Program-made: the position numbers and the translations under genes | Notes under the pieces: model-generated | Database searches by the model: none | What the model was told of the DNA's origin: nothing | What the model saw: the letters and a program-made list of their open reading frames with translations, nothing else | NCBI RefSeq assembly: GCF_025263565.1 | Contig: NZ_CP079865.1 | Coordinates: 3,906,001 to 3,970,000 of the forward strand | Direction: 5' to 3' | Source: Mycobacterium sp. SMC-8 | GTDB lineage: Bacteria > Actinomycetota > Actinomycetes > Mycobacteriales > Mycobacteriaceae | Length of the DNA stretch: 64,000 bases | Shown here: positions 1-10,018 of the stretch, one piece after another | Position numbering within the stretch: position 1 is the stretch's first letter | Layout: every line of letters begins with the position of its first letter

Positions 1-165
1 CTTGGGGTCCAATTATCCGATGAGCCTGCGCTTTTCGAGCAAATATGGGCGCACGGGACCAAGGTGCTCAAGCTTGACCAGCCGGCCAGCGGTGTCCCGG
101 CGATCACCGGCGACGGATCGACGGCGGGCACCGAACACACCCCGACCACCGCGGCGACCGTCTGA
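1..165 (+). CDS. mqo: C-terminal end of malate:quinone oxidoreductase (partial)
   Basis: The window opens inside a gene read in frame 1 and ending at TGA 163-165. The 54 visible residues begin [19 protein letters not shown], resembling the C-terminus of Mqo, the membrane-associated FAD enzyme oxidising malate to oxaloacetate with quinone reduction, followed by a low-complexity Thr/Ala tail. In M. tuberculosis mqo directly precedes the same acetyltransferase gene found next here. The identification rests on this short tail plus synteny; the catalytic part lies outside the window. Confidence 0.6.
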   Translation, partial: LGVQLSDEPALFEQIWAHGTKVLKLDQPASGVPAITGDGSTAGTEHTPTTAATV

Positions 166-179
166 GCCGGGACCACCGG

Positions 180-626
180 ATGACAGTGGCGCTGCGCCGC
201 AGCTGGGCTAAGGACCTCGACGCCGCGACCCTCTACGAGTTGCTCAAGCTCCGCGTGGAGGTGTTCGTGGTCGAGCAGGCCACCCCCTACCCTGAGCTCG
301 ACGGTCGGGATCTGCTTGCCGAGACGCGCCACTTCTGGCTGGAAAACCCTGAAGGAGAAGTTATTTCGACATTACGCCTGATGGAGGAACATCCGGCTGG
401 GCAGAAGGCGTTCCGGATCGGCCGGGTGTGCACCAAACGCGGTGACCGCGGCCGCGGACACACCGCCCGGCTCCTGCAGGCCGCGCTGGCCGAGGTGGGT
501 GACTTCCCCTGCCATATCAACGCCCAGACCTACCTGGAGGAGATGTACGGCAGGCACGGGTTCGTCCGCAACGGTGACGAGTTCCTCGACGACGGGATCC
601 CGCACGTGCCGATGGTGAAGCCGTGA
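180..626 (+). CDS. GNAT-family N-acetyltransferase, ElaA type
   Basis: A 148-residue acetyltransferase of the ElaA subgroup of GNAT proteins, corresponding to M. tuberculosis Rv2851c by order and length. The N-terminal [20 protein letters not shown] and the central acetyl-CoA loop region around [20 protein letters not shown] (residues about 80-99) are typical. The acceptor substrate is unknown. It starts 14 nt after the mqo stop, and its TGA overlaps the GTG of the next gene (GTGA, 623-626), so it is probably translationally coupled to the chelatase-like gene. Confidence 0.85.
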   Translation: MTVALRRSWAKDLDAATLYELLKLRVEVFVVEQATPYPELDGRDLLAETRHFWLENPEGEVISTLRLMEEHPAGQKAFRIGRVCTKRGDRGRGHTARLLQAALAEVGDFPCHINAQTYLEEMYGRHGFVRNGDEFLDDGIPHVPMVKP

Positions 627-2542
627 TCTCGTTGGATCCGTCCCCTCCGATCTACCCGTTCAGCGCGGTCGTCGGCCACGACCGGCTTCGCCTGGCGTTG
701 ATGCTGTGCGCTGTTCGGCCCGACATCGGTGGAGTCCTGATCCGCGGGGAGAAGGGCACCGCGAAGTCGACTGCGGTGCGCGGCCTTGCGCAGGTGCTGG
801 CCGCTGCGTTCAGGACGGCCGGCGACGAGGGCGGGCAGCTGGTGGAACTGCCGATCGGCGCCACCGAGGACCGGGTCGTCGGATCCCTGGACCTGCAGAA
901 GGTGTTGCGAGACGGCGAACACGCGTTCTCGCCGGGGCTGCTGGCGCGCGCACACCGCGGAGTGCTTTACGTCGACGAGGTCAACCTGTTGCACGATCAT
1001 CTGGTCGACGTGCTGCTGGACGCCGCGGCGATGGGGCGGGTGCACATCGAACGGGACGGCGTCTCGCACAGCCACGACGCGCGGTTCGTGCTCATCGGCA
1101 CGATGAATCCCGAAGAGGGGGAACTGCGTCCGCAGTTGCTCGACCGGTTCGGGCTCACCGTCGACGTGGCGGCGTCGCGCGACGTCGATGTCCGTGCCGA
1201 AGTGATCCGCGCCCGGCTGGCCTACGAGGCAGACCCGGCCGCGTTCGCCGCCCGGTACGCCGCCGAGGACGCCGAACTGGCCGCCCGGATCGCGGCGGCA
1301 CGGGCGTTGGTCGCCGAAGTGGTGTTGCCCGACAGCGAGTTACGGCGCATCGCGGCACTGTGCGCGGCCTTCGACGTCGACGGCATGCGCGCAGACCTGG
1401 TGGTGGCTCGCACCGCGGTGGCCCACGCGGCGTGGCGCGGTTCGACCCCCGGGGCGAGCCAAACGACGGGTGACGTGACGGTCGATGAAGAGGACATCCG
1501 TGTGGCTGCCGAACTCGCGCTGCCGCACCGCCGCCGCCGCGACCCGTTCGATGATCCCGGACTGGACCAGGATCGGCTCGACGAGGCCATGGAGCAGGCG
1601 GCCGAATCAGCAGAGGCGCAGCCGGATCCCGAGCCGGACCCGGATCCGTCCGGCGGCGGGGCTCCCGAGTCTGAGCAGCCTTCTGATGGTCAAGGGCAGC
1701 AACGCCGTTCAGGTGCGCCGCCGCGCCAGAGCGCACCGCCGTCGACCACCTTCAAAACCCGCGCTCTCGTCGTCCCCGGCGTCGGCGAAGGGGCGCCCGG
1801 GCGTCGCTCCCGGGCACGCAACCGGACCGGCACCGTGGTGTCGGAGACCGCCGAGCCGGACGCCGGCCACGGGATGCACGTGTTCGCCACGCTGCTCACG
1901 GCCGCGGGCCGGCAAGCCGGTCCCGGCGCGGTGCGGCCCGCCCCCGACGACGTCCGACGCGCGGTCCGGGAGGGACGCGAGGGCAATCTGGTGATCTTCG
2001 TCGTCGACGCGTCGGGGTCGATGGCGGCGCGGGACCGGATGTCGGCCGTCGCGGGTGCCACCCTGTCGCTGCTGCGGGATGCCTACCAACGCCGGGACAA
2101 GGTCGCGGTCATCACGTTTCGCGGCCAGGACGCCAGTGTGCTGCTGCCGCCGACGTCGTCGGTGTACATCGCGAGCCGGCGGCTTTCGCGCTTCGACACC
2201 GGCGGCCGGACACCCCTGGGGCAGGGGCTGCTCGCGGCACGCGACATGGTGGTCCGGGAACGTGCCAGGGACCGCGCCCGTCGCAGTCTGGTCGTGGTGC
2301 TGACCGACGGCCGCGCGACCGGCGGGCCGGACCCGCTGGGGCGCGCGCGGACCGCGGCGGCCCGGCTCGTCGCCGAAGGCGCGGCCGCGGTGGTCGTCGA
2401 CTGCGAGACGTCCTACATCAGGCTCGATCTGGCACAGGAGCTGGCTCGTCAGCTCGGCGCGCCGGCGGTGCGGCTGGCCGAACTGCGGGCCGACAATCTC
2501 ACCTCCCTGGTCAAGGCGCAGGCCGACCGGGGCGCTGCATAG
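623..2542 (+). CDS. Magnesium/cobalt chelatase-like AAA+ and VWA fusion protein
   Basis: A 639-residue single-chain fusion of a chelatase I-type ATPase and a D-type VWA domain (Rv2850c-like). The N-terminal AAA+ module has Walker [10 protein letters not shown] (42-50) and Walker B with D118-E119 in [11 protein letters not shown] flexible acidic, Pro-rich linker (about 310-375) follows, then a VWA domain with the metal site motif DASGS at 462-466. I/D chelatase subunits drive ATP-dependent Mg or Co insertion into tetrapyrroles together with a large CobN/ChlH subunit, which is not in this window. The position directly before cobO and cobB argues for cobalt insertion in cobalamin synthesis; this is inference. 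The GTG start overlaps the previous stop. Confidence 0.82.
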   Translation: MISLDPSPPIYPFSAVVGHDRLRLALMLCAVRPDIGGVLIRGEKGTAKSTAVRGLAQVLAAAFRTAGDEGGQLVELPIGATEDRVVGSLDLQKVLRDGEHAFSPGLLARAHRGVLYVDEVNLLHDHLVDVLLDAAAMGRVHIERDGVSHSHDARFVLIGTMNPEEGELRPQLLDRFGLTVDVAASRDVDVRAEVIRARLAYEADPAAFAARYAAEDAELAARIAAARALVAEVVLPDSELRRIAALCAAFDVDGMRADLVVARTAVAHAAWRGSTPGASQTTGDVTVDEEDIRVAAELALPHRRRRDPFDDPGLDQDRLDEAMEQAAESAEAQPDPEPDPDPSGGGAPESEQPSDGQGQQRRSGAPPRQSAPPSTTFKTRALVVPGVGEGAPGRRSRARNRTGTVVSETAEPDAGHGMHVFATLLTAAGRQAGPGAVRPAPDDVRRAVREGREGNLVIFVVDASGSMAARDRMSAVAGATLSLLRDAYQRRDKVAVITFRGQDASVLLPPTSSVYIASRRLSRFDTGGRTPLGQGLLAARDMVVRERARDRARRSLVVVLTDGRATGGPDPLGRARTAAARLVAEGAAAVVVDCETSYIRLDLAQELARQLGAPAVRLAELRADNLTSLVKAQADRGAA

Positions 2543-2553
2543 GAGGTGGCGCG

Positions 2554-3168
2554 ATGCCACAGGGGCAACCGCTGACTGTTCCCGACGATGGCCTGACCAC
2601 CCGCGCGCGGCGCAACGCTCCGCTGCTGGCGGTGCACACCGGGCCGGGCAAGGGTAAGTCGACGGCCGCGTTCGGAATGGCGCTGCGCGCGTGGAACCAG
2701 GGCTTCGACATCGCGGTGTTCCAGTTCGTCAAGAGCGCGAAGTGGAAGGTCGGCGAAGAGACCGCGTTGCGCGAACTCGGCCGCGCGCACGACGAGCGCG
2801 GGGTCGGCGGTCCGGTGGAATGGCACAAGATGGGCGCCGGCTGGTCGTGGACGCGCAAGGCGGGTTCCGAGGTGGACCACGCAGCCGCGGCGGCGGACGG
2901 CTGGGCCGAGATCGCGCGCCGCCTCGGCGAGGAGCGCCACGACTTCTATGTGCTCGACGAATTCACCTATCCACTCAAGTGGGGCTGGGTGGACGTCGAT
3001 GAGGTGGTCGCCACGCTAACGGCCCGTCCCGGCACCCAGCATGTGGTGATCACCGGCCGCGACGCGCCGCAGAAGCTGCTCGACGCGGCCGATCTGGTCA
3101 CGGAGATGACCAAGGTCAAACACCCGATGGACGCCGGCCGCAAGGGCCAGAAGGGCATCGAGTGGTGA
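2554..3168 (+). CDS. cobO: Corrinoid adenosyltransferase CobO
   Basis: A 204-residue ATP:cob(I)yrinic acid a,c-diamide adenosyltransferase of the CobO/BtuR/CobA fold, which attaches the upper 5'-deoxyadenosyl ligand during cobalamin synthesis and salvage. It carries the family P-loop HTGPGKGKST (28-37) and the conserved late motif YVLDEFTYPLKWGW. The ATG at 2554 has a strong AGGAGG Shine-Dalgarno at 2541-2546 that overlaps the stop codon of the chelatase gene, so the two form one operon. Length matches M. tuberculosis CobO. Confidence 0.93.
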   Translation: MPQGQPLTVPDDGLTTRARRNAPLLAVHTGPGKGKSTAAFGMALRAWNQGFDIAVFQFVKSAKWKVGEETALRELGRAHDERGVGGPVEWHKMGAGWSWTRKAGSEVDHAAAAADGWAEIARRLGEERHDFYVLDEFTYPLKWGWVDVDEVVATLTARPGTQHVVITGRDAPQKLLDAADLVTEMTKVKHPMDAGRKGQKGIEW

Positions 3169-3184
3169 GCGCCGTCCCCCCCTG

Positions 3185-3246
3185 CGCGAGCGTGCGTGTC
3201 TGCGACCGACACGCCGTGCATTTCCCGAAGAAAGCGCACACTCGCA
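3185..3246. repeat. Intergenic palindromic repeat, copy 1
   Basis: Copy 1 of a roughly 62-bp element. It starts GCGAGCGTGCGTGTCTGCG and contains GACACGCC at 3209-3216. Its end GCGCACACTCGC is a degenerate inverse of the start. Copies 2 and 3 have the same length, the same GAGCGTGCG start and the inverse CAGACACGCACG near the end. Confidence 0.6.
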
Positions 3247-3389
3247 CCGCATTCGGCGCACGCTCGTTCGGTTTCAGCTTGTACTCGTCCCGCGCCGGCG
3301 CACGTTGGTCGGCCTCTCTCACTCACCCGCCATCAACGCAGGTTCGTCCCAGCGCGGCGCACGCGTGTCGCCCAACCGGTGGTACCGCC

Positions 3390-3452
3390 GCCGAGCGTGC
3401 GCAATATTCGGAGTTTCCGCGGAGTGTCGCCCGCAGACACGCACGCTCGCGC
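3390..3452. repeat. Intergenic palindromic repeat, copy 2
   Basis: Copy 2, about 63 bp: starts GCCGAGCGTGCG (3390-3401) and ends CAGACACGCACGCTCGCG (3434-3451), whose last ten bases are the inverse complement of its start. The middle is AATATTCGGAGTTTCCG. It lies just upstream of the cobB ribosome-binding site, so a transcript reading through would carry a hairpin there. Confidence 0.65.
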
Positions 3453-3469
3453 AGGTGGGGGAGCGGCGC

Positions 3470-4834
3470 GTGAGCACCCCGGCCGTCGTGATCGCCGCGC
3501 CGGCTTCCGGCAGCGGGAAGACGACCGTGGCCACCGGGCTGATGGGCGCGCTGGGCCGGGCCGGCCGCCGGGTGGCGCCGTTCAAGGTCGGACCCGACTT
3601 CATCGACCCGGGCTATCACGCGCTGGCAACCGGCCGGCCGGGCCGCAACCTCGACCCGATGCTGGTCGGCGAGCCGCTGATCGGGCCGCTGTACCGGCAC
3701 GGCAGCGACGACGCCGACATCGCGGTGGTCGAGGGGGTGATGGGACTGTTCGACGGCCGCATCGCCGACATCGCTGCCGGCCCGGCCCGGGGCTCCACCG
3801 CACACGTGGCGGGGCTGCTCGGGTCTCCCGTGGTGCTCGTGGTCGATGCGCGGGGCCAGAGTCACAGCATCGCCGCACTGCTGCACGGTTTCGCCACGTT
3901 CGACCGGTCCGTGCGGCTGGCCGGGGTGATCCTCAACCGGGTCGGCTCGCCCCGCCACGACGACGTGCTGCGCCAAGCGTGTGAGCAGGCCGGGGTGCCG
4001 GTGCTCGGCTCCATCCCGCGCGCCGACGAACTCGCCGTCCCGTCGCGCCACCTCGGCCTGGTCACCGCCGTCGAACACGGCCGCCGGGCCACCGCCGCGG
4101 TCGCCGCGATGACGGAGCTGGTGGCCCGCCACGTCGACCTCGACGCCGTCGTCGCCGTCGCCGCCAGCCGAGTCGACGGTCCGTCGTGGACCCCGTCCCA
4201 GTGCGCGCCGACCGAGCGGGTCACCGTCGCGCTCGCGGCGGGCCGGGCGTTCACCTTCGGATACGCCGAGCACCGCGAGATCCTGACCGCTTCGGGAGCT
4301 GATGTGGTGGACTTCGACCCGCTGGCGGAGCCGTTGCCCGAGGGCTGCGCGGCGCTGGTGCTGCCCGGCGGGTTCCCCGAGGAGTTCGGGCCGCAGCTGG
4401 CGGCCAACGAACCCGTGCGGGCGCAGATCAGGGCGCTGGCCGGGCGCGGCGCCCCCGTGCACGCCGAATGCGCCGGCCTGACCTACCTGGTGAACGACCT
4501 CGACGGACACCCGATGTGCGGCGTGGTGTCCGGATCGGCGGCGTTCACCGACTCGCTGACGCTGGGTTACCGTGACGCGGTGGCGGTCGCGGACTCGTCG
4601 CTGCACGCCGTCGGAGACCGGGTGGTCGGTCACGAATTCCACCGGACCACAGTGAAATTCGCCTCCGACCGGACACCCGCATGGCGCTACGCGGGCCGCG
4701 GTGGACGCCCGGTCGAGGACGGCGCGGTGCTCGGCGGGGTGCACGCCGGCTATCTGCACACCCACCCTGCCGCGCACCCGCAGGCAGTCGCCCGCTTCGT
4801 CGCGGCCGCGGCAACCTCTAAGCTCGCCGGGTGA
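3470..4834 (+). CDS. cobB: Hydrogenobyrinate/cobyrinate a,c-diamide synthase
   Basis: A glutamine-dependent amidotransferase amidating the a and c side chains of (hydrogeno)byrinic acid with ATP. The N-terminal dethiobiotin synthetase-like domain opens VVIAAPASGSGKTT (P-loop about 14-18), followed by FKVGPDFIDPGYH; the C-terminal class I glutaminase domain has its nucleophile in VHAECAGLTYL (Cys334). The open frame extends upstream into the repeat, but the GTG at 3470 has a GGGGGAG Shine-Dalgarno and gives 454 aa, close to the 457 aa of M. tuberculosis CobB. The stop overlaps a possible GTG of cysG (4831-4834). Confidence 0.92.
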   Translation: MSTPAVVIAAPASGSGKTTVATGLMGALGRAGRRVAPFKVGPDFIDPGYHALATGRPGRNLDPMLVGEPLIGPLYRHGSDDADIAVVEGVMGLFDGRIADIAAGPARGSTAHVAGLLGSPVVLVVDARGQSHSIAALLHGFATFDRSVRLAGVILNRVGSPRHDDVLRQACEQAGVPVLGSIPRADELAVPSRHLGLVTAVEHGRRATAAVAAMTELVARHVDLDAVVAVAASRVDGPSWTPSQCAPTERVTVALAAGRAFTFGYAEHREILTASGADVVDFDPLAEPLPEGCAALVLPGGFPEEFGPQLAANEPVRAQIRALAGRGAPVHAECAGLTYLVNDLDGHPMCGVVSGSAAFTDSLTLGYRDAVAVADSSLHAVGDRVVGHEFHRTTVKFASDRTPAWRYAGRGGRPVEDGAVLGGVHAGYLHTHPAAHPQAVARFVAAAATSKLAG

Positions 4835-4857
4835 GTTCGGCGGACGCGAGGAGCAGT

Positions 4858-6066
4858 GTGAGTTCCGAGAACGCCTATCTGGTGGGCCTTCGTCTGGCCG
4901 GCAAGAAGGTCGTCGTCGTGGGCGGGGGCACCGTCGCGCAGCGGCGCCTGCCGCTGCTGGTCGCCAGCGGCGCCGACGTCCACGTCATCACCAAGGCCGC
5001 CACCCCGGCGGTCGAGGCCATCGACGGAATCACGCTGACGCTGCGCGAGTTTCGTGAAGGCGACCTGGAGGGCGCCTGGTATGTGATCGCCGCCACCGAC
5101 GACCCCGCGGTGAACGCCGCGATCGTGTCCGAGGCCGAGCGCAGGCATGTGTTCTGCGTGCGCGCCGACGTCGCGGTCGAGGGCACCGCCGTCACGCCGG
5201 CGACCTTCGACTACGAGGGTCTGTCCGTCGGCGTGCTGGCCGGCGGCGAGCACCGTCGCTCCGCCGGCATCCGCACCGCGATTCACGAGGCCCTTGCGCA
5301 GGGCTTGATCGGGGTGGACAGCTCGGCGGCGCCGGGGGTGACGAAGGGCACCGTCGCTCTGGTCGGCGGGGGACCCGGGGATCCCGAGCTGATCACCGTG
5401 CGGGGCCGCAGGCTGCTCGCGCATGCCGACGTCGTGGTCGCCGACCGGCTCGCCCCGCAGGACCTGCTCTCCGAGCTCTCGCCCGAGGTCGAGGTGATCG
5501 ACGCGGCCAAGATCCCGTACGGGCGCGCGATGGCGCAGGACGCGATCAACGAGGTGCTCGTCGCGCGGGCCCGGGAGGGCAAGTTCGTCGTCCGGCTCAA
5601 AGGTGGCGACCCGTTCGTGTTCGCCCGCGGGTACGAAGAGGTGATCGCGTGCGCCGAAGCCGGGGTTCCGGTCACCGTCGTACCGGGTGTGACCAGTGCC
5701 ATAGCGGTCCCCGCGCTGGCCGGGATACCGGTCACGCACCGCGGTCTGACCCACGAGTTCGTGGTGGTCAGCGGCCATGTTGCGCCGGACCACCCCGAAT
5801 CGTTAGTGAATTGGGATGCGCTGGCCGCGATGAGCGGCACCATCGTTTTGCTGATGGCTGTGGAACGGATCGAACAGTTCGTGGAAGTGCTGCTAAGAGG
5901 CGGCAGACCAGCGAATACGCCGGTTCTGGTGGTTCAGCACGGCACGACCGCCGCGCAGCGGACTTTGCGAGCGACGCTCGCCGACGCCCCTGAGCGGATC
6001 CGGTCCGACGGCATCAGGCCCCCGGCGATCATCGTGATCGGCGCTGTGGCCGGCTTCGGGGCTTAG
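4858..6066 (+). CDS. cysG: Siroheme synthase: precorrin-2 dehydrogenase / uroporphyrinogen-III methyltransferase
   Basis: A fusion enzyme of tetrapyrrole synthesis. The N-terminal Rossmann domain (GGGTVAQRR, about residues 22-30) is the NAD-dependent precorrin-2 dehydrogenase/ferrochelatase. The C-terminal half is a SAM uroporphyrinogen-III C-methyltransferase with VALVGGGPGDPELITVRG and LKGGDPFVFARG. It makes precorrin-2, the branch point to siroheme and cobalamin. The GTG at 4858 has GCGAGGAG just upstream and gives 402 aa; an in-frame GTG at 4831 overlapping the cobB stop would add nine residues and cannot be excluded. Confidence 0.92.
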   Translation: MSSENAYLVGLRLAGKKVVVVGGGTVAQRRLPLLVASGADVHVITKAATPAVEAIDGITLTLREFREGDLEGAWYVIAATDDPAVNAAIVSEAERRHVFCVRADVAVEGTAVTPATFDYEGLSVGVLAGGEHRRSAGIRTAIHEALAQGLIGVDSSAAPGVTKGTVALVGGGPGDPELITVRGRRLLAHADVVVADRLAPQDLLSELSPEVEVIDAAKIPYGRAMAQDAINEVLVARAREGKFVVRLKGGDPFVFARGYEEVIACAEAGVPVTVVPGVTSAIAVPALAGIPVTHRGLTHEFVVVSGHVAPDHPESLVNWDALAAMSGTIVLLMAVERIEQFVEVLLRGGRPANTPVLVVQHGTTAAQRTLRATLADAPERIRSDGIRPPAIIVIGAVAGFGA

Positions 6067-6080
6067 AGGATTCTTAATAT

Positions 6081-6099
6081 TACTGTAGGGTAGCCCGTT
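6081..6099 (+). promoter_or_regulatory. Putative efpA promoter -10 with very short leader
   Basis: The AT-rich gap of 33 bp between cysG and efpA contains TACTGT (6081-6086) and TAGGGT (6086-6091), both fitting a mycobacterial TANNNT -10 box. TAGGGT ends 8 nt before the ATG at 6100, so the transcript would be leaderless or nearly so. There is no Shine-Dalgarno. Confidence 0.5.
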
Positions 6100-7731
6100 A
6101 TGACGGCTCTCAACGATGCGGAGCGTGCCGCCATCCGACGTGATGCAGAGGGCAGGGACAAGCGGGGCTCGGAGCGGGCCCCGAAGCGAGCCCTGCCCGC
6201 CCGCGTCACGGGGACGGGTGAGACGGCCGGCGGCCGCGGAGGCGACGGAGCACGAGTTGGCAAGACACCGGCATGGTTGCCGTCGCGGCGCTTCATCGCC
6301 GCGGTCATCGCGATCGGCGGCATGCAGCTGTTGGCCACGATGGACAGCACCATCGCCATCGTCGCACTGCCGAAGATTCAGGATGAACTCAACCTCTCCG
6401 ACGCGGGCCGCAGCTGGGTCATCACCGCCTATGTGCTGACCTTCGGCGGCCTGATGCTGCTCGGTGGCCGACTCGGCGACACCATCGGCCGCAAGCGCAC
6501 CTTCATCGTCGGCGTCACGCTGTTCACCATCGCCTCGATCCTGTGCGGCATCGCATGGGACGAGGCCACCCTGGTCATCGCCCGGCTGCTGCAGGGGGTG
6601 GGCGCGGCGATCGCGTCGCCGACAGCGCTGGCGCTGATCGCCACAACGTTCCCGAAGGGCCCCGCACGCAACGCGGCCACCGCGGTGTTCGCCGCGATGA
6701 CCGGCGTCGGCTCGGTGATGGGCCTGGTGGTCGGCGGCGCGCTGACCGAGGTGTCCTGGCGGCTGGCGTTCCTGGTGAACGTGCCGATCGGGCTGATCAT
6801 GATCTATCTGGCCCGCAAGACTCTGCGCGAGACCAACCGCGAGCGCCTGAAGCTCGACGCGGCCGGCGCCCTGCTGGCCACCATGGGCTGCACCGCGGCG
6901 GTGTTCGCGTTCTCGATGGGCCCGGAGGCCGGCTGGGTCTCGCCGGTGACCATCGCCTCGGGCGTCGCCGCCGTCGGCTGCCTGCTCGCATTCCTGTGGG
7001 TCGAGCGCACCGCCGAAAACCCGGTCGTGCCGTTCGAGCTGTTCCACGACCGCAACCGGGTCGCCACGTTCGCGGCCATCTTCCTCGCCGGCGGCGTGAT
7101 GTTCACCCTGACCGTGACCATCGGGTTGTACGTGCAGGACATCATGGGCTATAGCGCGCTGAAGGCGGGCGTCGGCTTCATCCCGTTCGTGATCGCACTC
7201 GGCATCGGGCTGGGCTTGTCCTCGGCGCTGGTGTCGAAGTTCCCGCCCCGGGTGCTCGTGATCGGCGGCGGCGTCCTGGTTCTGGCCGCGATGCTCTACG
7301 GCTCGACCCTGGACGCCGGAATCCCGTACTTCCCGAATCTGGTGCTGCCCATCACGATCGGCGGCTTCGGTATCGGCATGATCGTCGTGCCGCTGATGAT
7401 CTCGGCGATCGCCGGCGTCGGCTTCGACCAGATCGGCCCGGTGTCGGCGATCGCGCTGATGCTGCAGAACCTCGGCGGTCCCGTGGTGCTCGCGATCATC
7501 CAGGCGGTCATCACGTCGCGCACGCTGTACCTCGGCGGCACCACCGGCCCGGTCAAAGACATGAACCCCGCGCAGCTGCACGCCCTGGATCAGGGCTACG
7601 CCTACGGCCTGCTGTGGGTGGCCGCGGTCGCGATCGTCGTCGGCGGGGCGGCGCTGTTCATCAAGTACACCGCCGAGCAGGTCGCGCACGCCCAGGAAGT
7701 CAAGGACGCGATCGACGCGGGGGAGCTCTAA
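6100..7731 (+). CDS. efpA: Multidrug efflux transporter EfpA (MFS, DHA2 family)
   Basis: A 543-residue inner-membrane drug:proton antiporter of the 14-helix QacA-type major facilitator family; M. tuberculosis EfpA is 530 aa. Diagnostic stretches are [20 protein letters not shown] (first helix, motif D1) and the loop 2-3 motif A in [12 protein letters not shown]. The first about 60 residues are charged and cytoplasmic (Arg/Gly-rich). In M. tuberculosis EfpA is also an essential lipid transporter and drug target. The order cysG-efpA-proS is conserved with that species. Confidence 0.93.
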   Translation: MTALNDAERAAIRRDAEGRDKRGSERAPKRALPARVTGTGETAGGRGGDGARVGKTPAWLPSRRFIAAVIAIGGMQLLATMDSTIAIVALPKIQDELNLSDAGRSWVITAYVLTFGGLMLLGGRLGDTIGRKRTFIVGVTLFTIASILCGIAWDEATLVIARLLQGVGAAIASPTALALIATTFPKGPARNAATAVFAAMTGVGSVMGLVVGGALTEVSWRLAFLVNVPIGLIMIYLARKTLRETNRERLKLDAAGALLATMGCTAAVFAFSMGPEAGWVSPVTIASGVAAVGCLLAFLWVERTAENPVVPFELFHDRNRVATFAAIFLAGGVMFTLTVTIGLYVQDIMGYSALKAGVGFIPFVIALGIGLGLSSALVSKFPPRVLVIGGGVLVLAAMLYGSTLDAGIPYFPNLVLPITIGGFGIGMIVVPLMISAIAGVGFDQIGPVSAIALMLQNLGGPVVLAIIQAVITSRTLYLGGTTGPVKDMNPAQLHALDQGYAYGLLWVAAVAIVVGGAALFIKYTAEQVAHAQEVKDAIDAGEL

Positions 7732-7763
7732 GTCCCGAAATCCGCCGGAAGGTGCGGGGTCAG

Positions 7764-7769
7764 TAAGGT
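7764..7769 (+). promoter_or_regulatory. Putative proS -10 box
   Basis: TAAGGT lies 8 nt before the GTG at 7778 in the 46-bp efpA-proS gap. It fits a TANNNT -10 element for a leaderless proS transcript; no clear -35 is visible. Confidence 0.4.
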
Positions 7770-7777
7770 GTTCGCCT

Positions 7778-9538
7778 GTGATCACCCGCATGTCCGAGCT
7801 GTTCCTGCGCACGCTGCGCGACGACCCGGCCGACGCCGAAGTCCCGAGCCACAAGCTGCTCATCCGGGCCGGATACGTCCGGCCGGTCGGCCCCGGCCTG
7901 TACAGCTGGCTGCCTCTCGGACTGAAGGTGCTGCGCAAGATCGAGAAAATCGTCCGCGACGAGATGGACGCCATCGGGGGACAGGAGATCCTCTTCCCGG
8001 CACTGCTGCCGCGTGCGCCCTACGAGACCACCAACCGCTGGACCGAGTACGGCGACACCCTGTTCCGGCTGCAGGACCGCCGCGCCAACGACTACCTGCT
8101 CGGGCCCACCCACGAAGAGATGTTCACCCTCACCGTCAAGGGTGAGTACTCGTCGTACAAGGATTTCCCGCTGCGGCTGTACCAGATCCAGAACAAGTAC
8201 CGTGACGAGGCGCGGCCGCGTGCCGGCATCCTGCGCGGCCGCGAGTTCCTGATGAAGGACTCGTACTCGTTCGACATCGACGACGCCGGCCTCAAGAACG
8301 CCTACATCGCCCACCGCGAGGCCTATCAACGGATTTTCGACCGGTTGATGGTTCGCTACGTGATCGTCTCCGCGGTGTCCGGGGCGATGGGCGGCAGCGC
8401 CTCGGAGGAGTTCCTGGCCGAAAGCGAGGTCGGTGAGGACACCTACGTGCGCTGCGTGCAGTCCGGCTACGCGGCCAACGTGGAGGCCGTCATCACCACC
8501 GCGCCCGAACCGATCCCTTTCGACGGCCTGCCCGACGCCGTCGCCCACGACACACCCGACACCCCGACCATCGCCGCGCTGGTCGACTGGGCCAACGGCG
8601 CGAACCTGCCGAGCTTCTCCGGGCGGGCCGTCACCGCCGCTGACACGTTGAAGAACGTGCTGATGAAGGTGCGGGAGCCGGGCGGGGACTGGGAACTGCT
8701 CGCCGTCGGGGTGCCCGGCGACCGCGAGGTCGACGACAAACGCCTCGGTGCGGCGCTGGAACCGGCCGAGTACGCGATGCTCGACGACGCCGACTTCGCC
8801 CGCTACCCGTTCCTGGTGAAGGGCTACATCGGCCCGAAGGCGCTGTTGGCCAACGGTGTTCGCTACCTGGTCGATCCGAGGGTGGTGGACGGCACCTCCT
8901 GGATCACCGGCGCCGACGAGTCGGGCAAGCACTACGTCGACCTGGTCGCCGGCCGCGACTTCACCCCCGACGGCACCATCGAGGCCGCCGAGGTCCGCGA
9001 GGGTGACCCGTCCCCGGACGGCGCCGGGCCGCTGGTCGCCGCGCGCGGCATCGAGATCGGTCACGTGTTCCAGCTGGGTCGCAAATACGCCGATGCGTTC
9101 AGCGCCGACGTGCTCGGCGAGGACGGCAAACCGGTGCGGCTGACCATGGGCTCGTACGGCATCGGGGTGTCGCGGTTGGTCGCGGTGATCGCCGAACAGC
9201 ACCACGACGAACTCGGCCTGCGTTGGCCGTCGTCGGTGTCGCCGTTCGACGTGCACGTGGTGATCGCCAACAAGGACGCCGACGCGCGCACCGGCGCCAC
9301 CGAACTGGCCGCTCAACTCGACCGGCGCGGTGTCGAGGTGCTGCTCGACGACCGCACGGCCTCGCCGGGGGTGAAGTTCAAGGACGCCGAACTCCTCGGG
9401 GTGCCGTGGATCGTCGTGGTGGGCCGCGGATGGGCCGACGGGGTGGTCGAGCTGCGGGACCGTTTCGGCGGCGACAAGCGCGAGATCCCCGCGGCGGAGG
9501 CGGCCGAGCTGATCAGCGCCGCGCTCGCCGGGGCGTGA
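7778..9538 (+). CDS. proS: Prolyl-tRNA synthetase
   Basis: A 586-residue class II aminoacyl-tRNA synthetase of the bacterial type charging tRNA-Pro. Class II motif 1 is in the N-terminal region after [21 protein letters not shown], motif 2 is around [20 protein letters not shown], and motif 3 contains [11 protein letters not shown]. The segment between motifs 2 and 3 (about 225-385) is the INS editing domain and the C-terminus is the anticodon-binding domain. The GTG start reads [16 protein letters not shown], as in M. tuberculosis ProS; an ATG at 7790 would shorten it by four residues. Confidence 0.96.
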   Translation: MITRMSELFLRTLRDDPADAEVPSHKLLIRAGYVRPVGPGLYSWLPLGLKVLRKIEKIVRDEMDAIGGQEILFPALLPRAPYETTNRWTEYGDTLFRLQDRRANDYLLGPTHEEMFTLTVKGEYSSYKDFPLRLYQIQNKYRDEARPRAGILRGREFLMKDSYSFDIDDAGLKNAYIAHREAYQRIFDRLMVRYVIVSAVSGAMGGSASEEFLAESEVGEDTYVRCVQSGYAANVEAVITTAPEPIPFDGLPDAVAHDTPDTPTIAALVDWANGANLPSFSGRAVTAADTLKNVLMKVREPGGDWELLAVGVPGDREVDDKRLGAALEPAEYAMLDDADFARYPFLVKGYIGPKALLANGVRYLVDPRVVDGTSWITGADESGKHYVDLVAGRDFTPDGTIEAAEVREGDPSPDGAGPLVAARGIEIGHVFQLGRKYADAFSADVLGEDGKPVRLTMGSYGIGVSRLVAVIAEQHHDELGLRWPSSVSPFDVHVVIANKDADARTGATELAAQLDRRGVEVLLDDRTASPGVKFKDAELLGVPWIVVVGRGWADGVVELRDRFGGDKREIPAAEAAELISAALAGA

Positions 9539-9547
9539 CGGGAGGCT

Positions 9548-10018
9548 CTATTCGGTTCCGCCGGGGAACGCGACGGTGACCGAGGTGTCTCCGCGGATCG
9601 TGCGCCACCGTGCGGCGGTGATCGCGCATTCGGTCAGTGCGGTCACGCCGAAGGCTCGGACGTCCTGGTCGGTGGCCTGCTCGACAACGGCGCGCCAGGC
9701 CACCGCGGCGTCCTCCTCCATCGTGATCGCGAGGTTGACCGCGTCCTTCGGTGTGTCCACCTCCGACGGCATCCGGTAGCCGGCCGCGGGCAGGGCGGGC
9801 TCGACCCCGCGCTCCTCCAGGAGGGCGACGGCCGCTTCGCGCCGCTTGCGATGCTCTGCCATCGCGTCCGAGACCAGGTAGTTCACCTCCGGAGTCGAGT
9901 GCGCGGACACCAGGCCGTACCCGTAGATGGTGGCGTGCTCGGTGGCCAGGGCGTCGAACAGCGCGCCGTCGGCCGCGTCGTCGGGCCGCGACGGCGCGTC
10001 CGGGCGGGGTGAGGTCAT
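9548..10018 (-). CDS. Ferritin-like DUF4439 protein
   Basis: A 156-residue helical protein matching the DUF4439 ferritin-like family (Rv2844-like), with helices such as LFDALATEHATIYGYGLVSAH, VNYLVSDAMAEHRKRREAA and DAVNLAITMEEDAAVAWRAVVEQA. Function is unknown; metal ligands could be the Glu/His residues of the helices, but the complete ferritin set is not evident. The ATG at 10018 overlaps the stop of the upstream lipoprotein gene (ATGA, 10015-10018), so the pair is co-translated. It is convergent with proS. Confidence 0.75.
   Translation of the reverse strand: MTSPRPDAPSRPDDAADGALFDALATEHATIYGYGLVSAHSTPEVNYLVSDAMAEHRKRREAAVALLEERGVEPALPAAGYRMPSEVDTPKDAVNLAITMEEDAAVAWRAVVEQATDQDVRAFGVTALTECAITAARWRTIRGDTSVTVAFPGGTE

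Larger units (their letters stand above)
3169..3469. other. Gene-free gap with palindromic repeats before cobB
   Basis: About 300 bp between cobO and the likely cobB start contain no convincing gene; apparent open frames here are low-complexity and unrelated to known proteins. The stretch holds two copies of an intergenic repeat (3185-3246 and 3390-3452) plus fragments such as CGGCGCACGCTCG at 3264-3276 that share its ends. The GTG of cobB is only 18 nt beyond the second copy. Confidence 0.6.

Noticed and set aside
3116..3322. Short frames on both strands within the cobO-cobB gap
   Set aside because: They are created by the palindromic repeats; no family or ribosome-binding site.
5893..7974. 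Very long minus-strand open frame opposite efpA
   Set aside because: Antisense shadow of a high-GC gene: His/Arg/Gln/Gly-rich, no domain, and the plus strand encodes an unmistakable EfpA.
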